Assembly (NCBI GenBank): GCA_023374025.1
Contig: SIJG01000064.1
Span: 519,943 to 583,942 of the forward strand
Direction: 5' to 3'
DNA from: Heterodera schachtii
Taxonomy: Eukaryota > Nematoda > Chromadorea > Rhabditida > Heteroderidae
DNA length: 64,000 nucleotides
How positions within the stretch are numbered: the first letter of the stretch is position 1; each line of letters starts with the position of its first letter. Position numbers and translations under genes: made by a program. The notes under the pieces are model-generated. The model was not told the origin of the DNA and did no database searches. It saw only the letters and a list, made by a program, of their open reading frames with translations. Shown piece after piece: positions 1 through 13,125 of the stretch.

Positions 1-297
1 TCGGAAACAGAGAATGCCGGCGGAAAGGACCGATGTGAATTAAGAGTGATCGAGAGAAAGACCCCGGGAGCGTAATTAAAGAGGGAGGAGATCAAATAAC
101 CGCCCATTAGGAGAGAAACAATTGTTTGGGACACAAAATAGAAAAATGTGACAGATGAACCGAAAAATAAAAGGAAATAATTCGGTAAAACGATTAATAT
201 TATTATCATGTTCAGATCAAAAGTCTAAATTTTCTGCTGACCCTTTTCCCGATTAAGGTAATTAAAGTGTTCCTTTCCATTCGGCTTTTTCATTTAG

Positions 298-1065
298 GCC
301 ACGACACAACATCCCACGCTCTGATCTGGACATTGTGGTGCATTGCCTGTCATCCCCAATACCAACGGCTTATCCATGCCGAAATTGATGCCAAATGCCA
401 AGAAATGAATGCCAAGGGAATTGCGGAGGAAATTTCGTTTAAGCCAGCGGATGTGAACGAACTTCGCTACATGGACCGCTGCATTCGGGAAAGTCTTAGA
501 ATGTTCCCGGCAGTGCCAGTGGTCGAGCGGCAACTGCAAAATGATTTGGCGGTAAATGGGAAAGTTTGGCCCCGCGGGGCATTGGCCGTTGTGGCACCGA
601 TTCTGATTCACCACAATGAGCAAGTAAAAGCACAGCAGTTCAAAATGAATCTACAGCATATCCATCAAGGTGTACCCCAACCATTGGCAATTTGACCCGG
701 ACAATTTCCTACCAGAAAAAGTGACCAAACGGAATGCCTTCGATTACATTCCGTTCAGTGGGGGTCCACGGAATTGCATTGGTTATTTATTGGAATAATT
801 TAAATTAATTTCATCATTAGCAAAGATTTTAGGTCAGAAATTTGCAATGCTGCAGCTGAAGATTGTCTTGGCACACCTTTTTTACAATTTTCATTTTTCT
901 ACCGAAGTGCCATTCCTTCAAAATTTGCCAGCCTTAGAGCCAATCCTTCGTCCCCAAAACGGGCTTCCTCTCAAAATAATCAAAAGAAAGTGCGAAATTA
1001 TTATGAACGAAGAACAGCGTTTGGATTTATTGATGGATGAAAAGAATTTCGAGAAAATCGAATAA
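298..1065 (+). CDS. Cytochrome P450, CYP4-like, C-terminal part
   Basis: Three exons are visible (298-623, 670-781, 833-1065) with GT-AG introns of 46 and 51 nt; the 5' exons lie outside the window. In order the protein shows the I-helix oxygen-activation motif GHDTTSH, the K-helix ExxR as ESLR, the PERF-like stretch FDPDNFLPE, and the haem-binding loop [10 protein letters not shown] followed by QKFAMLQLK, which is the CYP4-family signature. The haem cysteine is present. P450s of this family are ER-anchored mono-oxygenases of fatty acids, sterols or xenobiotics; the substrate cannot be inferred here. The first exon starts in phase 1 after a clear TTTAG acceptor. The stop codon is at 1063-1065, followed by several AATAAA-like poly(A) signals. 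No sequence upstream of 298 reads as a further P450 exon, so the preceding intron is at least 297 nt. No defects are seen in the visible part. Confidence 0.93.
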
Positions 1066-1893
1066 ATAAATCACTATATCAAAATTCAAAAATAAACATC
1101 AAAGAAATAAGAGAAGTATTCATTTTCAATTTTCAATTTTAATCTTTTTCCGATTTTGTATCCAAAAAATGTATCGGACCCCTTACGACAGAAATTTAAT
1201 TCCTTTTTTAATCAAAAAATACTCTGAAATTTTATTCAAAATTTGCTAGCAGTATTCAATTGTTTTTGCGTTTTGGGATAGATCGAATATCCGCTAAAAC
1301 GTCATCTTGGTAATCGTTAAGATGATGGGCATCCTTTTTCGAAAAAAAATCAATTTTTCGGGACGAATTAAATTTAGGGGTTTCAGGGACAGACCGATTC
1401 TGATATCCCTTTCGACCCATTCAGGAACTCGAACCCGAATTGGAAGAAAAAGTCGAAAATTCATTTTTTTTTAAACTCGTAGATTTATTGGTTACATGAA
1501 TTGCGCCGGACATTTGCGCCTATGTCCAAAATCGGATTCAGCTTAAGTTTTTTCAATCCCTAATAGCCTAAATAGCGTTAAATAAGTGATAGAAAGTGAT
1601 TATGTCAGATAATTAGTAGTTTTTTAAAAATCATCAATTATTCATCAAACAACCGAATTAATTACTCCTAATAAAACTAAAAATTGTTTTTTCTTAATTT
1701 TAATAAAATAAGTTCTTCCTGTTTATACAAATAAAAAAATGAACACAAACACAAATAATTATAAAATTAAACGGTGAAATTAATGGATTTATTCTTCCGA
1801 TTGTGACATTTAGCACTGAAATTAAATGAGAAAATCAGTTTATTAACTTTTTATCAAAAACTAAGAAAGCCTTGTTTCATCTTGCACAAAGAA
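1066..1893. other. A/T-rich intergenic region, no gene seen
   Basis: Between the P450 stop and the end of the first Gly-rich gene there is no supported exon. A short moderately G/C-rich patch near 1380-1440 (gacagaccgattc, tcgaacccgaattgg) resembles other short patches scattered in the window and may be a decayed repeat. Confidence 0.5.
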
Positions 1894-2593
1894 TTAGCCA
1901 TATCCGCCACTACCGTAACCACTACCATAGCCATGAGTTCCTCTGCCAGCAGTGAAACCAACGTTCCCAAATTCCCGCCTCCATAGCCTCCGCTAGCCAT
2001 AGCTTCGACCACCGTAACCGCTGCCACCGTATGACCCACTCCCGTAGCTTCTCCCACCGTAACTGCTACTGCCGTAACCGCCACTTCCATAACTTCGGCC
2101 GCCGTAACCGCTGCTACCGTATGACCCACTCCCGTAGCTTCTCCCACCGTAACTGCCACTGCCGTAACCGCCACTCCCATAACTGCGGCCGCCGTAACCG
2201 CTACTGCCGTATGACCCACCCCCGTAGCTTCTCCCACCGTAACTCCCGCTAGTGCCGTACGCTCCGCCACTACTACCAAAGCCGCTGCCGAAATTCGTTG
2301 CACCATAACCCCCACTACCATAGCTTCCGCTACCGTAACTTCCACCACCGTATCCGCCAGAGCGTTTTGACTTACTTAAGGAATGTGTTTGAGCGATTAT
2401 TGTGAAATGGAGTTAATGAATAAGTTGATTTTGAAAAAGCTGAATTCGTAAAATTTCAAAAAAAGGTCGAGTTGATTGATGTTCGGCTTTATATTGCTTA
2501 CCCAAATTCGTCCGCTTTTTCTTCGGCTCCGTCCATTGGCACAAAAAATTGTGAAACAAATAAAAAGTAAAAAATTAGCATCAGTTTTTCCAT
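1894..2593 (-). CDS. Secreted Gly/Tyr/Ser-rich protein A (frame interrupted near the 3' end)
   Basis: Exon 1 (2593-2502) encodes an N-terminal signal peptide (MEKLMLIFYFLFVSQ...) and an acidic linker; a 127-nt GT-AG intron in phase 2 leads to exon 2 (2374 onward), which opens with SKRSGGYGG and continues as GSGGYGS / GGRSYGSG repeats. Glycine-tyrosine repeats of this kind occur in secreted structural or antimicrobial-like nematode proteins; no catalytic domain is present. The repeat frame hits TAG at 1995-1993 (..RSYG stop). Beyond it the same type of sequence continues in shifted frames (GGYGGGN, then GNVGFTAGRGTHGYGSGYG to a TAA at 1896-1894). This is as if one base is extra near 1994 and one is missing near 1970. 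Either the gene ends early or the sequence carries two compensating indels. It has the same architecture as the neighbour at 3129-3591 (signal-peptide exon, phase-2 intron, K-R, Gly-rich exon), so the two are probably tandem paralogues. Confidence 0.72.
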
Positions 2594-3128
2594 GGCTTAA
2601 TATTTTTATTTTTTATTGCGTCTATTTTTTTGATCTTTTGATTTATTTAAAAACATTGAAAATTGTGACGATTTATTTGGGCAATTAATTCATTGAAAAA
2701 TGCGTAGGTTCATCAGACAGAACCCAAATAACCAAATTAAATCATTTAAAAGAAAAAGAACAAAAACAAAAATTAGTTTACAAATGGGAGGGGTGGGGGG
2801 GAGGGGGGGTAATTAAGAAAACCAGTTAATTAATAAAACGGAATGAATGTTTTATCATAATAAGCGGAAAAACACGAAAAATAGCTATAAAAATATCGTA
2901 CCGGCTAAAGCTAAAGCAAAACAAATTAGCCTTTCCAAAAAACATTTTTTTTTAAATAAAAAGGATTTTATTCGATAGATTGCATAGAATTTTCTCGATT
3001 TAAATTAGGTAATCCAATCAAAATAGCAGTTCAATTTTATTATATCTACATTTTACGCACTAAGCAAATACAATAATAAACCACAAAAATAGAAATCATC
3101 TCCCCTGATCAATAGGCATTTGTTTTTG

Positions 3129-3591
3129 TTAGCCACCGTATCCACCGTAACTTCCTCCACTGCTTCCACCGTAACCACTGCTTCCACCGTAACTTCCTCC
3201 ACTGCTTCCACCGTAACTTCCTCCACTGCTTCCACCGTAACCACTGCTTCCACCGTAACTTCCTCCACTGCTTCCACCGTAACTTCCTCCACTGCTTCCA
3301 CCGTAACTTCCTCCACTGTTTCCACCGTACCCACTGCTTCCGTAAGTGCCACCACTCATTCCTCCCATGCCACCGCCTGGCATTCCACTCATTCCCATGC
3401 CACTGCCCATTCCCATTCCGCTGCCCATCCCTCCACCCATTCCGCCGCCTCGCTTCGTTCGCATGCTAACAAAAATTGTGAATTTTAATTGTTTTTGCTT
3501 CATCATTCTGCCACCTGCTGAATGCTGCTTCGGACGGCAAAAGAAATGCCAACCCAACCAAAAAACACAATAAAATCACTGACTTTTCCAT
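3129..3591 (-). CDS. Secreted Gly/Met/Tyr-rich protein B
   Basis: Exon 1 (3591-3515) starts MEKSVILLCFLVG and encodes a textbook signal peptide ending near AAFS. A 49-nt intron (3514-3466, GTGG...TTAG) in phase 2 joins exon 2 (3465-3129). The mature part opens with MRTKRGGGMGG, has a Gly-Met block (GMGSGMGMG) and then about 11 tandem GGS(S)GGSYG / GGSSGYGG units, ending GGYGG and TAA. The length is 138 aa. The low-complexity composition suggests an extracellular structural or matrix role; nothing catalytic is visible. The position of the phase-2 intron just before a K-R pair is shared with the gene at 1894-2593, which supports tandem duplication followed by divergence of the repeat region. 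The antisense Thr/Ser-rich frame over the same bases is a shadow of the repeats. Confidence 0.82.
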
Positions 3592-4133
3592 CTTTTTAAA
3601 AATATATATTAAATTATTTTAAATATTTGCTAATAAAATAAAGATAATATTAAAATGGGTTCCATTTAATTGCCGCGTCTTTTTGTACGGCCATTTCCCG
3701 TAAAAAACTCTTTTTTTTTGTGGTTGGGAAATAAATGCGCAAGATTTATTTTTCATCTTCAAACAGTTCATCGAATATTCATTCTCGCATTGTCAGATGA
3801 TTGATTAATTGCACAAATTCATCGAAAATATTTGGGGCAATTAACGCCAAATTCCTTCGGCCAATCCCTCACAAAAACAAAAGGTGAGTCAAAATGATAG
3901 ACATTAAATTTAATAGTCGTACAATTGGCAAATGACTTTGACTTTATCAGAAAAAAACCCGAAAATTGAGTGTAAATAAAATAAGTAATTTATTTATATG
4001 TGAATAAAATTGAGAACATAAAAATGGAAATCGGACCGATTGACTGATGGATTATCAATTATCTTATCATTTTGCACGATTAAATCAAATGAAATGTCTC
4101 TGAATCAGCGAAAGGGCAACAAATTCACTCCGA
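3592..4133. other. Intergenic region between cathepsin L and Gly-rich protein B
   Basis: Both neighbours are on the minus strand, so this holds the upstream region of the Gly-rich gene and the 3' flank of cathepsin L. An A/T run with TATATATT lies at about 3603-3610, close to the Gly-rich start codon. No coding signal is seen. Confidence 0.5.
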
Positions 4134-5991
<1,858 letters not shown>

Positions 5992-7263
5992 TTTACTTGC
6001 TTTATAAAATTGCGAGAATTGAAATATTTGTCTGTCTAAGCTAAATATTTTTTAACATAATTATTTTAAATTTCGAAATATATTACTAATTAGTCATCAT
6101 TTGCTATGTAAAAAGGGGATAGAGATGATGTGATGCGATTTTATGAAAATGAATGAATGGGTTGTGTCGGATGATGAATGTAGTGAAAGAGTGTCCCATT
6201 GGTGAGTGAATGTTTTTTAGTTTTCCTTGCAAATGAAAGACGGAATTTTTGGGGAAAGGGCGGGGGGAGACGGAGGGGTGGACAACAACTGACTTCTCCG
6301 ATGCCTTAGGACGATGAAGATTAATGCATAAATAGAGATTTTGCCCGTTGTCCCCTCCTCCATTCATCCGTCGTTCGTTATCGATAAGGAAAAGCGATTG
6401 GGGGAGGAGAGAGAAAGAGGGAGGGGGAGTTAATGAGGGGACAGTTAATTAGGTGAGGGGGGGGGGGGGGTGGCGGGTGACTGACATTGGAAGGGACGCA
6501 CAAAATTTGGCGGGCGAAACGCACTGATAAGGGAAGAAAGTGACTGACTGATACGTTAGCTTAATGAACGAAATGGGCGATGAGGATATTATGAAGGTAA
6601 TTTGAAACCACCAAAAATCATGGGGGGAGGAGGGAAATGAGCAGTTAAATTAAATTCATAAAAACAAGGGAAAAAAACATAATACAGTATGCATATGGAC
6701 AGACAGCAATACCGTAATGGGTATCGACAGAATGTTTCTCCGCTGATGCACTTTAGGTACAATGTAAACTGTTCCAAATTAGGAAATTAACAGACTTTGT
6801 AAATCGTTTTAAGCGATAAAAAATTAATTGCATTATAAAATTAGGGATCAAGGGAATTTCAAAAAAAGTTCCTTTACAAATTAGAATTTATTAACATAAA
6901 TAATTTATTATGTTAAAGAAAATCATATAAATTCGCAAGCACAAAGTTTTTCAAAAATTTTCTTTTTAAAATGATCTTTAATTCCAAAAAATGTCAACAA
7001 AAGAATCCTTGGATAAAATGCTCTGATTTTGGGGGTGCCAAAAGAAAACAAAGAAAACAGCTGTTTCTTTGGTTGTCTCTTCACATAACTTCGTTTTCAT
7101 TGATTATTTCCATCAGCAGAAATCGAATTGAATTGTCATTTTAAGCATTTGTTTTGATTTGTAATTAAAATAATATTTTTGCATTTATTTTAAATTAATT
7201 TCAGCAGTCACTTTCTCCCCAGTCCAATTAATTAATTACTATCAATTAATTACCTCCCTCAAA
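5992..7263. other. Upstream region of cathepsin L and intergenic space
   Basis: This contains the putative cathepsin L promoter (TTATAAAG at about 5998-6007, just upstream of the start), the duplicated segment, purine-rich tracts and a long G run near 6458-6470. No supported exon. Confidence 0.5.
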
Positions 7264-7488
7264 ATGCCACTTTTTTCCGCTGGTCATCCCCTGCCGTTGA
7301 AATCGTTAGGCCCATTTCCCGAATTTGGCCCCAATTATTCCTCGCCATATTTCACTCGCACCGGCACTTATTCCTTCCCGAATCATTACCATTTGCAAAA
7401 CGACCGTTTCTACAGCGCCTTCTTTCGCGCGTCTTACCGTAGTTCTGACTACAGTCCCGAGAGTCTCTACAGTAGTCGGATCGCTTAA
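7264..7488 (+). CDS. Small Pro/Tyr/Ser-rich protein, 74 aa
   Basis: A single open frame of 74 codons starts MPLFSAGHPLPL, is rich in P, F, Y and S, and ends ESLYSSRIA before TAA. A TTTCAG acceptor lies about 60 nt upstream (7198-7204), so a 5' UTR or an upstream non-coding exon is possible. No domain is recognised. The best support for it being a real exon is that almost the same sequence occurs again, broken, in inverse orientation at about 31970-32513. The antisense frame over the same bases is also open, so strand assignment rests on the Met start and composition. No signal peptide or membrane segment is visible. Confidence 0.45.
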   Translation: MPLFSAGHPLPLKSLGPFPEFGPNYSSPYFTRTGTYSFPNHYHLQNDRFYSAFFRASYRSSDYSPESLYSSRIA

Positions 7489-7911
7489 CGCTGAAATGAA
7501 AATAATACTGCTGCTGGTGGACGCGAAAATGAAAAGAAAGTGACGATTTGCAAATAATCTTTTATTAAAAGGTATACTAAAATCGAATATATTGTGTAGG
7601 TTTTTTGAATATTTAAAAAAACGCATTTATTTTTACTCATTGTCAGTCATTTTTTGATTAATAAATCCGCATCAAATAGCAAAATGCAAAAATCATTGTC
7701 AAAGTCACGAAGCACTCTCTCTCATTAGCTATGTATTTTAAAAAGTAATGTATTTTTTTCTGATCATTTCATAAAGTTAAAAGATTTATTTGTTTTGCCA
7801 TTCTTTTATTTTTATTAAAATTTCTCATTTTATTTTCTTCATAATTATTTGCCGATTCGAAAATGAATCATCATTTATAATTTTCCTAGTCCAACAGCAT
7901 CGATTAATTAA
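7489..7911. other. Intergenic, no gene seen
   Basis: A/T-rich convergent spacer between the 74-aa ORF and the 3' end of the sugar transporter. It contains AATAAA-like signals on both strands and nothing else recognised. Confidence 0.5.
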
Positions 7912-10044
7912 TTAATTGCTCTCCGCCCCCTCTCTTTTCGGCTGTTCCGTTGCGTCGAATGTTTTATGTAAATTTCTGCGTTTTTTCAATGCCTTCCAAT
8001 CGCCCGCTTTGAACTGCTGCTCCAATTCCTCCAACGATTTTCCATACGTTTCGGGCAAACACCGCCACGAGAAAAACAACGCACAAAGTCCGATCAGAGC
8101 GAAAATGACGAAGGTTTGCGATTGGCCGATCAGATTGAGGAAAATATGAAAATGTAAAATAACAATTTTTTTTTGAATTGTCAATGAATGGAAAATTTTA
8201 CGGGAAACATTTGGTCGAGAACGCAAGCGGTGCCATAGACGGCCAAAATGGCGACGCCCTTTCCGAAGCCGCGCATATCCAACGGAAATATTTCATTCAT
8301 CAAAAGACTGCAAGGGAATTGGGCCGAGAAACAAATAAAAAATTAATTATTGGCTGATTAATTCGCTATAATTTGTCAAATTTGTGCTGTCTTTAACCTG
8401 GCAACCGGGGAACAGCTTCCCTGCACAAAAGTCATAAAAACGAGCAGAAGGCCAAGCGTAATCCAACCACGAGTCAAATCCTGCGCCAGCAGCGCGGAAA
8501 CGGCGGCGATGGCCAAATGCACGCCGATGATGGCCACCTGCGCGACCATCATTAGCCAACGGAGGGACACTCGCGGGACCAGCCAAAGGCCGACGGACAT
8601 TGCGACAACGGCGACCATCTGACATTTTGGACGATTTGCACAAATTTAATGGGGGGGGGGGGGAGATAATTGAAAAAACGAACGAACACCGATCAAAATG
8701 TTCAGAAGGAGTGAAATTCGCTGAGAAAGGCCGGCCTCTCCGAGCATAAAAGTGCCGAATTTCATGCCAATGCTAATGCCGGTTCCCTGCTGCATCATCG
8801 CAATTCCGATGCCCAGCAGAAGCACCCGGCGAACCCACGGGGTGCCCAAACGGCCGTACAGATGGGACGGCGGCGACACTTTGGCATTATTTGGTTCATT
8901 GGAGTTATTTTGACCCGCATTTAACACCAATTCAATTTCACTGAAATAAAACCCTTTTTAGCATCTTCCTTTGATTAATGACCGCATTTCGATGCCAATT
9001 TCGGCATTTGTCCGACGAATTTTCTGCAATATTTTCAACGATTCTTCAGCGAGTCCCATCTTGGCCAACCATCGAGGGCTTTCAGGCACAATTTTTGCAT
9101 GTAAAATGAGCAGCAAAATGGCGGGGATCACTGCCAACCAATAAATCCAACGCCAAATGGCGTCGCTGAAAGGGCGGAAGCATTTTAAGCTTTTTTGTGC
9201 CAATTTGGCGTTTAAATTTCGAAATTTTCGATTTTTCCTCTTTCTCATCGCTCACTTCTCAAACCACAAATTTCCAAGCACAGCGGCCACAATAAACACA
9301 ATGGCCTCGCCGGAAGTGTTCATCAGCTGACTGACCGTCAATTTTCGGGTCCGAATTTCGGGCGTACAAAATTCGGCCAGCAAAACAGGCGCAATCACAT
9401 TGATAGCGCCTGAGGCAAAGCCGAGCAATGTTCGGGACACCACCAACAGCTTCAATTGATCCATTGATTGATAACAAATGATTAGGGCTTCTCCCCCCTT
9501 TTACTACACCAATTTATTCTTTTATAAAATTGTTAATAAAAAAATAACCGACTTAATTAGGCAAATGAATCACTTTAAAATGTTTACCGTGAAATTTGGT
9601 GCCAATGCTGTTGCCGAGATTGTGATGATGTAGAAAAGGTCCGCAAGCAGCAGAGTGCGCTTTCTTCCAAATTTGTCCGCAATGATTCCGCTGAGAATGC
9701 TGCCAGTGCCGGCACCGACCTTAAAAAAAAAAAAATTCATTTTTAAATGAATAATTGGCAAATTTTATTTTAAAATTAAATTCGAATTACGCCTCCGACC
9801 TCAAAGCACGAAGTCAGCAGGCCAATGCCCACCGACTGCAATTGCATGTCGCGCGCGATGAACAGAATGGCGCCGTTGATGCTGGAAGTTGCGTAGCCGA
9901 CAAATGAGCCGCTGATGGCACAGCACCAACTGATCAGCAACAAATTACGCCTTGCGTTTCTGCTCGGAACACCTTAATTATTTTTTAATTTTAATCAAAT
10001 ATGTTTATATGTAAAGAAATCATACGAATTTCATCAGTTTCCAT
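7912..10044 (-). CDS. SLC2 (GLUT)-type facilitative sugar transporter, MFS
   Basis: Nine exons: 10044-10026, 9972-9791, 9719-9588, 9497-9256, 9165-8983, 8940-8688, 8618-8398, 8307-8202, 8145-7912, about 523 aa. Family landmarks in order: a first TM with GYATSSINGA, the loop motif D-K-F-G-R-K-R after TM2, PESPRWL at the end of TM6, QQGTGISI in TM7 (QQxSG equivalent), and a C-terminal PETYGKSLEELE matching PETKG. About 12 TM segments are expected. The protein should mediate hexose or polyol uniport across a plasma membrane; the substrate is not predictable. Exons 1-8 use GT-AG with matching phases. The last intron (8201-8146) starts GTAAAA but contains no AG: there is no AG on the coding strand from 8203 down to about 8102. 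Ending it at ...TTTTCAT restores FPIFLNLIGQSQTFVIF, which aligns without gap to GLUT TM11. Confidence 0.92.
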
Positions 10045-11487
10045 CGAAGCTGCTCTTAATTAGCTTTGTAAATAAATTCGGTTTAATTTTTACTCGACTC
10101 AATCGTATAAAATAAAAAGTGAAGAATAAATAGTTACAAATATTATTTACAACTTAAAAATTAGCTTAATTTTCAATATATTAAAGAATGACTAATCAAA
10201 AGTACATAGATAAAAGGCAATTAATAGCACAAACAATTTAGGAGAAAAACAGTATTTTTTCGCAAAATAATTTAAAATGATGGGCCTAAATTTTTTATTG
10301 GGAATTTCTGTGATTATTTTAATTTTAATGGGTTCTTTTTGAAAATTTCTTTCTTTTCGTCTTTCTTTTGTCTCCACTCATCTCATCTTTCATTCTGCAT
10401 CCATTCATTTCCTTGACTTTTCAATGTCATTTCTTTCGCATTTTTAAAATTTGATTAATTAATTCACTTTTGTCGTTGAAAAATTGACAAAAATTTGGGG
10501 GAAAAGGCCAATTGGGAGAATTTATTCTTTTGTATGGCGGGAGAAACGGACGCCGTAAAATGGGAGAAAAAAAACATCGATCACAGGACGGAACAGTCGC
10601 CCATTACCACAGAATCGGAAGCAGCAGAAGCAGCAAAGCATTATTATTTGTATTATTATTTTTATTATATTATTGGTATTATGATTCGTATTAATGAGGG
10701 AATTAAAAGCGGGCGGAAAAAAAGGGAATTTGTTTTGCGATGATCCGATGATATTACTAATTGGCGAAGAGCACAAGTCGAAACATTGGCCCACCGATGG
10801 AATGTGTTCAAATTGTACAGTGAAAGTGACAGTGATCTTTGACCACATTTTATCATTTTTTAACCTTTATTTTTAGATAGGCCTTTTGTGTTGTTTTGCT
10901 ACCAAAAAATATTAGTAAAAATGTTCTTTTTTTTTTTGCTATGACTTTTTTAAATGATTTTTAGTCCACTTTTTTGACATTTAATAACTAAATCTGTCAG
11001 TCGAATTCATTCATAAGACACAAAAAATGAAATGTTTAAATGTTAAACAGAAAAAGCAAACAAACAAAAAAAGTAAATCTTCAATTTTGTAATGTAAACA
11101 GAAAATGCATAGGCTCTAATAAGCCAATTTAAGATTTTGGGTTAATTTTGGTTGAAAATAATTAAATAATGAATCCACTTAAAGTATGGCATTCATTTAA
11201 AAGACGATTAAAAAATCACAGCTTCATAAACACTAATTGATTTGATTCAAATACAGAAAAGTTAAATTTAACCTTTATTCTAAGAAAATTTTAACAAAAA
11301 ATTTATTTTTTAATTCATTTCAAAAAGATTTATTAAGTGAATTGTGATTAAATTTATTAACATAAATATTTTAAAAATTTCATTTTCTATTAGAAATATT
11401 TATACTTAAGCACCAGTAAATAATTCATTTGCTAATCTCAATTTACATTTATTATTAAATTTCTGTTTCGAATTGCTTTTCCTTTTT
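10045..11487. other. Intergenic, A/T-rich, no gene seen
   Basis: This spans the transporter promoter side and the carbonic anhydrase 3' flank. Short open frames near 10500-10850 lack splice or composition support. Confidence 0.5.
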
Positions 11488-13125
11488 TCACATTTTGCTC
11501 ACATCGTCCGCCGCTGCGGCCATAAAAAGCACTTGGCGATCATTTGAACATTTTTGAACTAAATTGAATTTATTCAATTAAATAATAATTTACAATTCAT
11601 TATTACCCGGCCTGTAATTCTTTTCGATTACATTGCCTTTACAGTCTTTTAGGGCGCGGAGGAGAGACATCTGAAATTAACAAAGTCAAGCAGTTTTTTG
11701 TAATAAAAAAATGTTAAAAAAATAAAAAAGCGCAAAGAAAAATATACGAAATTAATTGCTGGAAGAAGAATTAAAATTTACACAGATTGAGCTTCGGTCT
11801 AATTTTGAGTAGGAATTTAGAGGTTCTTTAAGAAGGTGTTTTAATTGTACCATTTAAAATTAATTTAATCCCATTAATTTATGTTTTTTTAATTGCTTTT
11901 CCCTTTCCACCTGCTCTCTGGTGACCAGAAGCGGATCAGTGAACACTGTCCAAGTGACATTTTCGGAGCAAGGCGGTGTGGTCAGGGAGCTTAGAACATT
12001 TTCAAATTTATAAATTAAATTTGGCATGGCTTTTACCCCTCGTAACGGACAAACGAAGACACAAAATGTTCCGCGGAAGAAGCCATTTCCTGGCAACAAT
12101 TGGGCGGCAATTTTGAGGACAGCGAATGTTCAGTGTCAATGGCGGCATTCTGCTCAAATTCGATCACTTTCTTCAGCGCTTCCATTTCTTCGGCGGAGAA
12201 CACAAATTTCTTCTTTTCGCCGTTCTCCGATTCGTTGTCCAATTTCAGGAAAATGCCCAAAACGGCCAATTTGGACTGAAAAAATGGGTCAGATATTTTG
12301 TTTAATTGTCAAAATGTTTTTTTTATTAACTGACCGGATTCTTGACACCCTGGTGGACCAAGTGAAGTTCGGCTGGGTAACGCAGCCCACCGATTGTGTG
12401 CTCAGACCCTAATTTTTTTAATTTAAATTTATGAATTTTGCCATTTTTTCTAAAATTCAAACTTGAAAATCATTTACATAATAAAGAATAATAGTAGATT
12501 TATTAACCTTCATTGTCATTCTGTGCCCAGTGGAAATGGTATTGGACGAAGCGATAGTTTTGGTCCAACAAACCACCGTAAATTTCGGGCGGTTCAATCT
12601 GTGGGTCGGGTTGGAATTGGACTAAATTATGATTTAATAATTAAGTTATTTAAAAATTTCCATATATAAATCCGACTTCCACAGCCCGTGTTGATCAGCT
12701 GGCCAGCCAAAGGCTTTTTAAAATTGACCAAACACAGCGGGTGAATGTTCAGCGGATGGACGCGCATTTTGGACAGTTGGAAGTCAATGGGCGATTGGTG
12801 ATCGCCTGAGAAAGGGTTCAAAAATCATTTCGGCATTTTTTTATCAATGATAAAAGGTGGCACCCAAATGTTCGCATTTGGCAATGCGCAGCCAATGCTT
12901 TGGTCCGCATTGGCCCCTCTCGTCGTAGTCCCAATCTTTCACTGTCAGCGGACGTGCCACCGGCGCCGTTTGGCCCACTTTTTGCTTCTCCTTCGCTTGG
13001 CCATTCTGCTGCTTCTGTGCTCCGTTTGGCATTCCGCCGTTTGTCTTTCCGAATGTTTCTTCTTCAGCAATCTGCACATTTTGTTGTTTCATTTGGGGCG
13101 CATGGGACGCAATTGTGGCGGCCAT
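11488..13125 (-). CDS. Alpha-class carbonic anhydrase
   Basis: Eight exons: 13125-12864, 12805-12677, 12621-12508, 12408-12335, 12275-12037, 11989-11911, 11670-11607, 11558-11488, about 343 aa, all phases consistent. The zinc ligands are present: two His in QYHFHWAQND and the third in EHTIGGL; the gate-keeping Glu/Thr region (SLTTPPCSE) and the C-terminal NYRPVQ are intact, so the enzyme should catalyse CO2 hydration. The N-terminus (MAATIASHAPQM..., about 70 residues rich in Q, K, E, N) precedes the core WDYDERGQCGP and is not a signal peptide, suggesting a cytosolic enzyme with a disordered extension, unless an upstream exon was missed. The exon 2 donor is ambiguous between GTGGAA (12684) and GTCGGA (12676); both keep the frame and the second aligns slightly better. 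Lys residues in the insert FLKLDNESENGEKKK form a family-typical variable loop. Confidence 0.93.

Noticed and set aside
1854..2348. 164-codon Val/Ala/Thr-rich minus-strand frame
   Set aside because: It is the +1 shadow of the Gly-Tyr repeats; it has no signal peptide and misses the splice structure.
3120..3488. Plus-strand Thr/Ser/Val repeat frame
   Set aside because: Antisense of the Gly-rich exon of protein B, whose signal peptide and intron are clear on the minus strand.
3600..3612. TATA box of Gly-rich protein B
   Set aside because: TATATATT is only about 12-20 nt from the start codon, too close for a standard core promoter, and A/T runs are everywhere.
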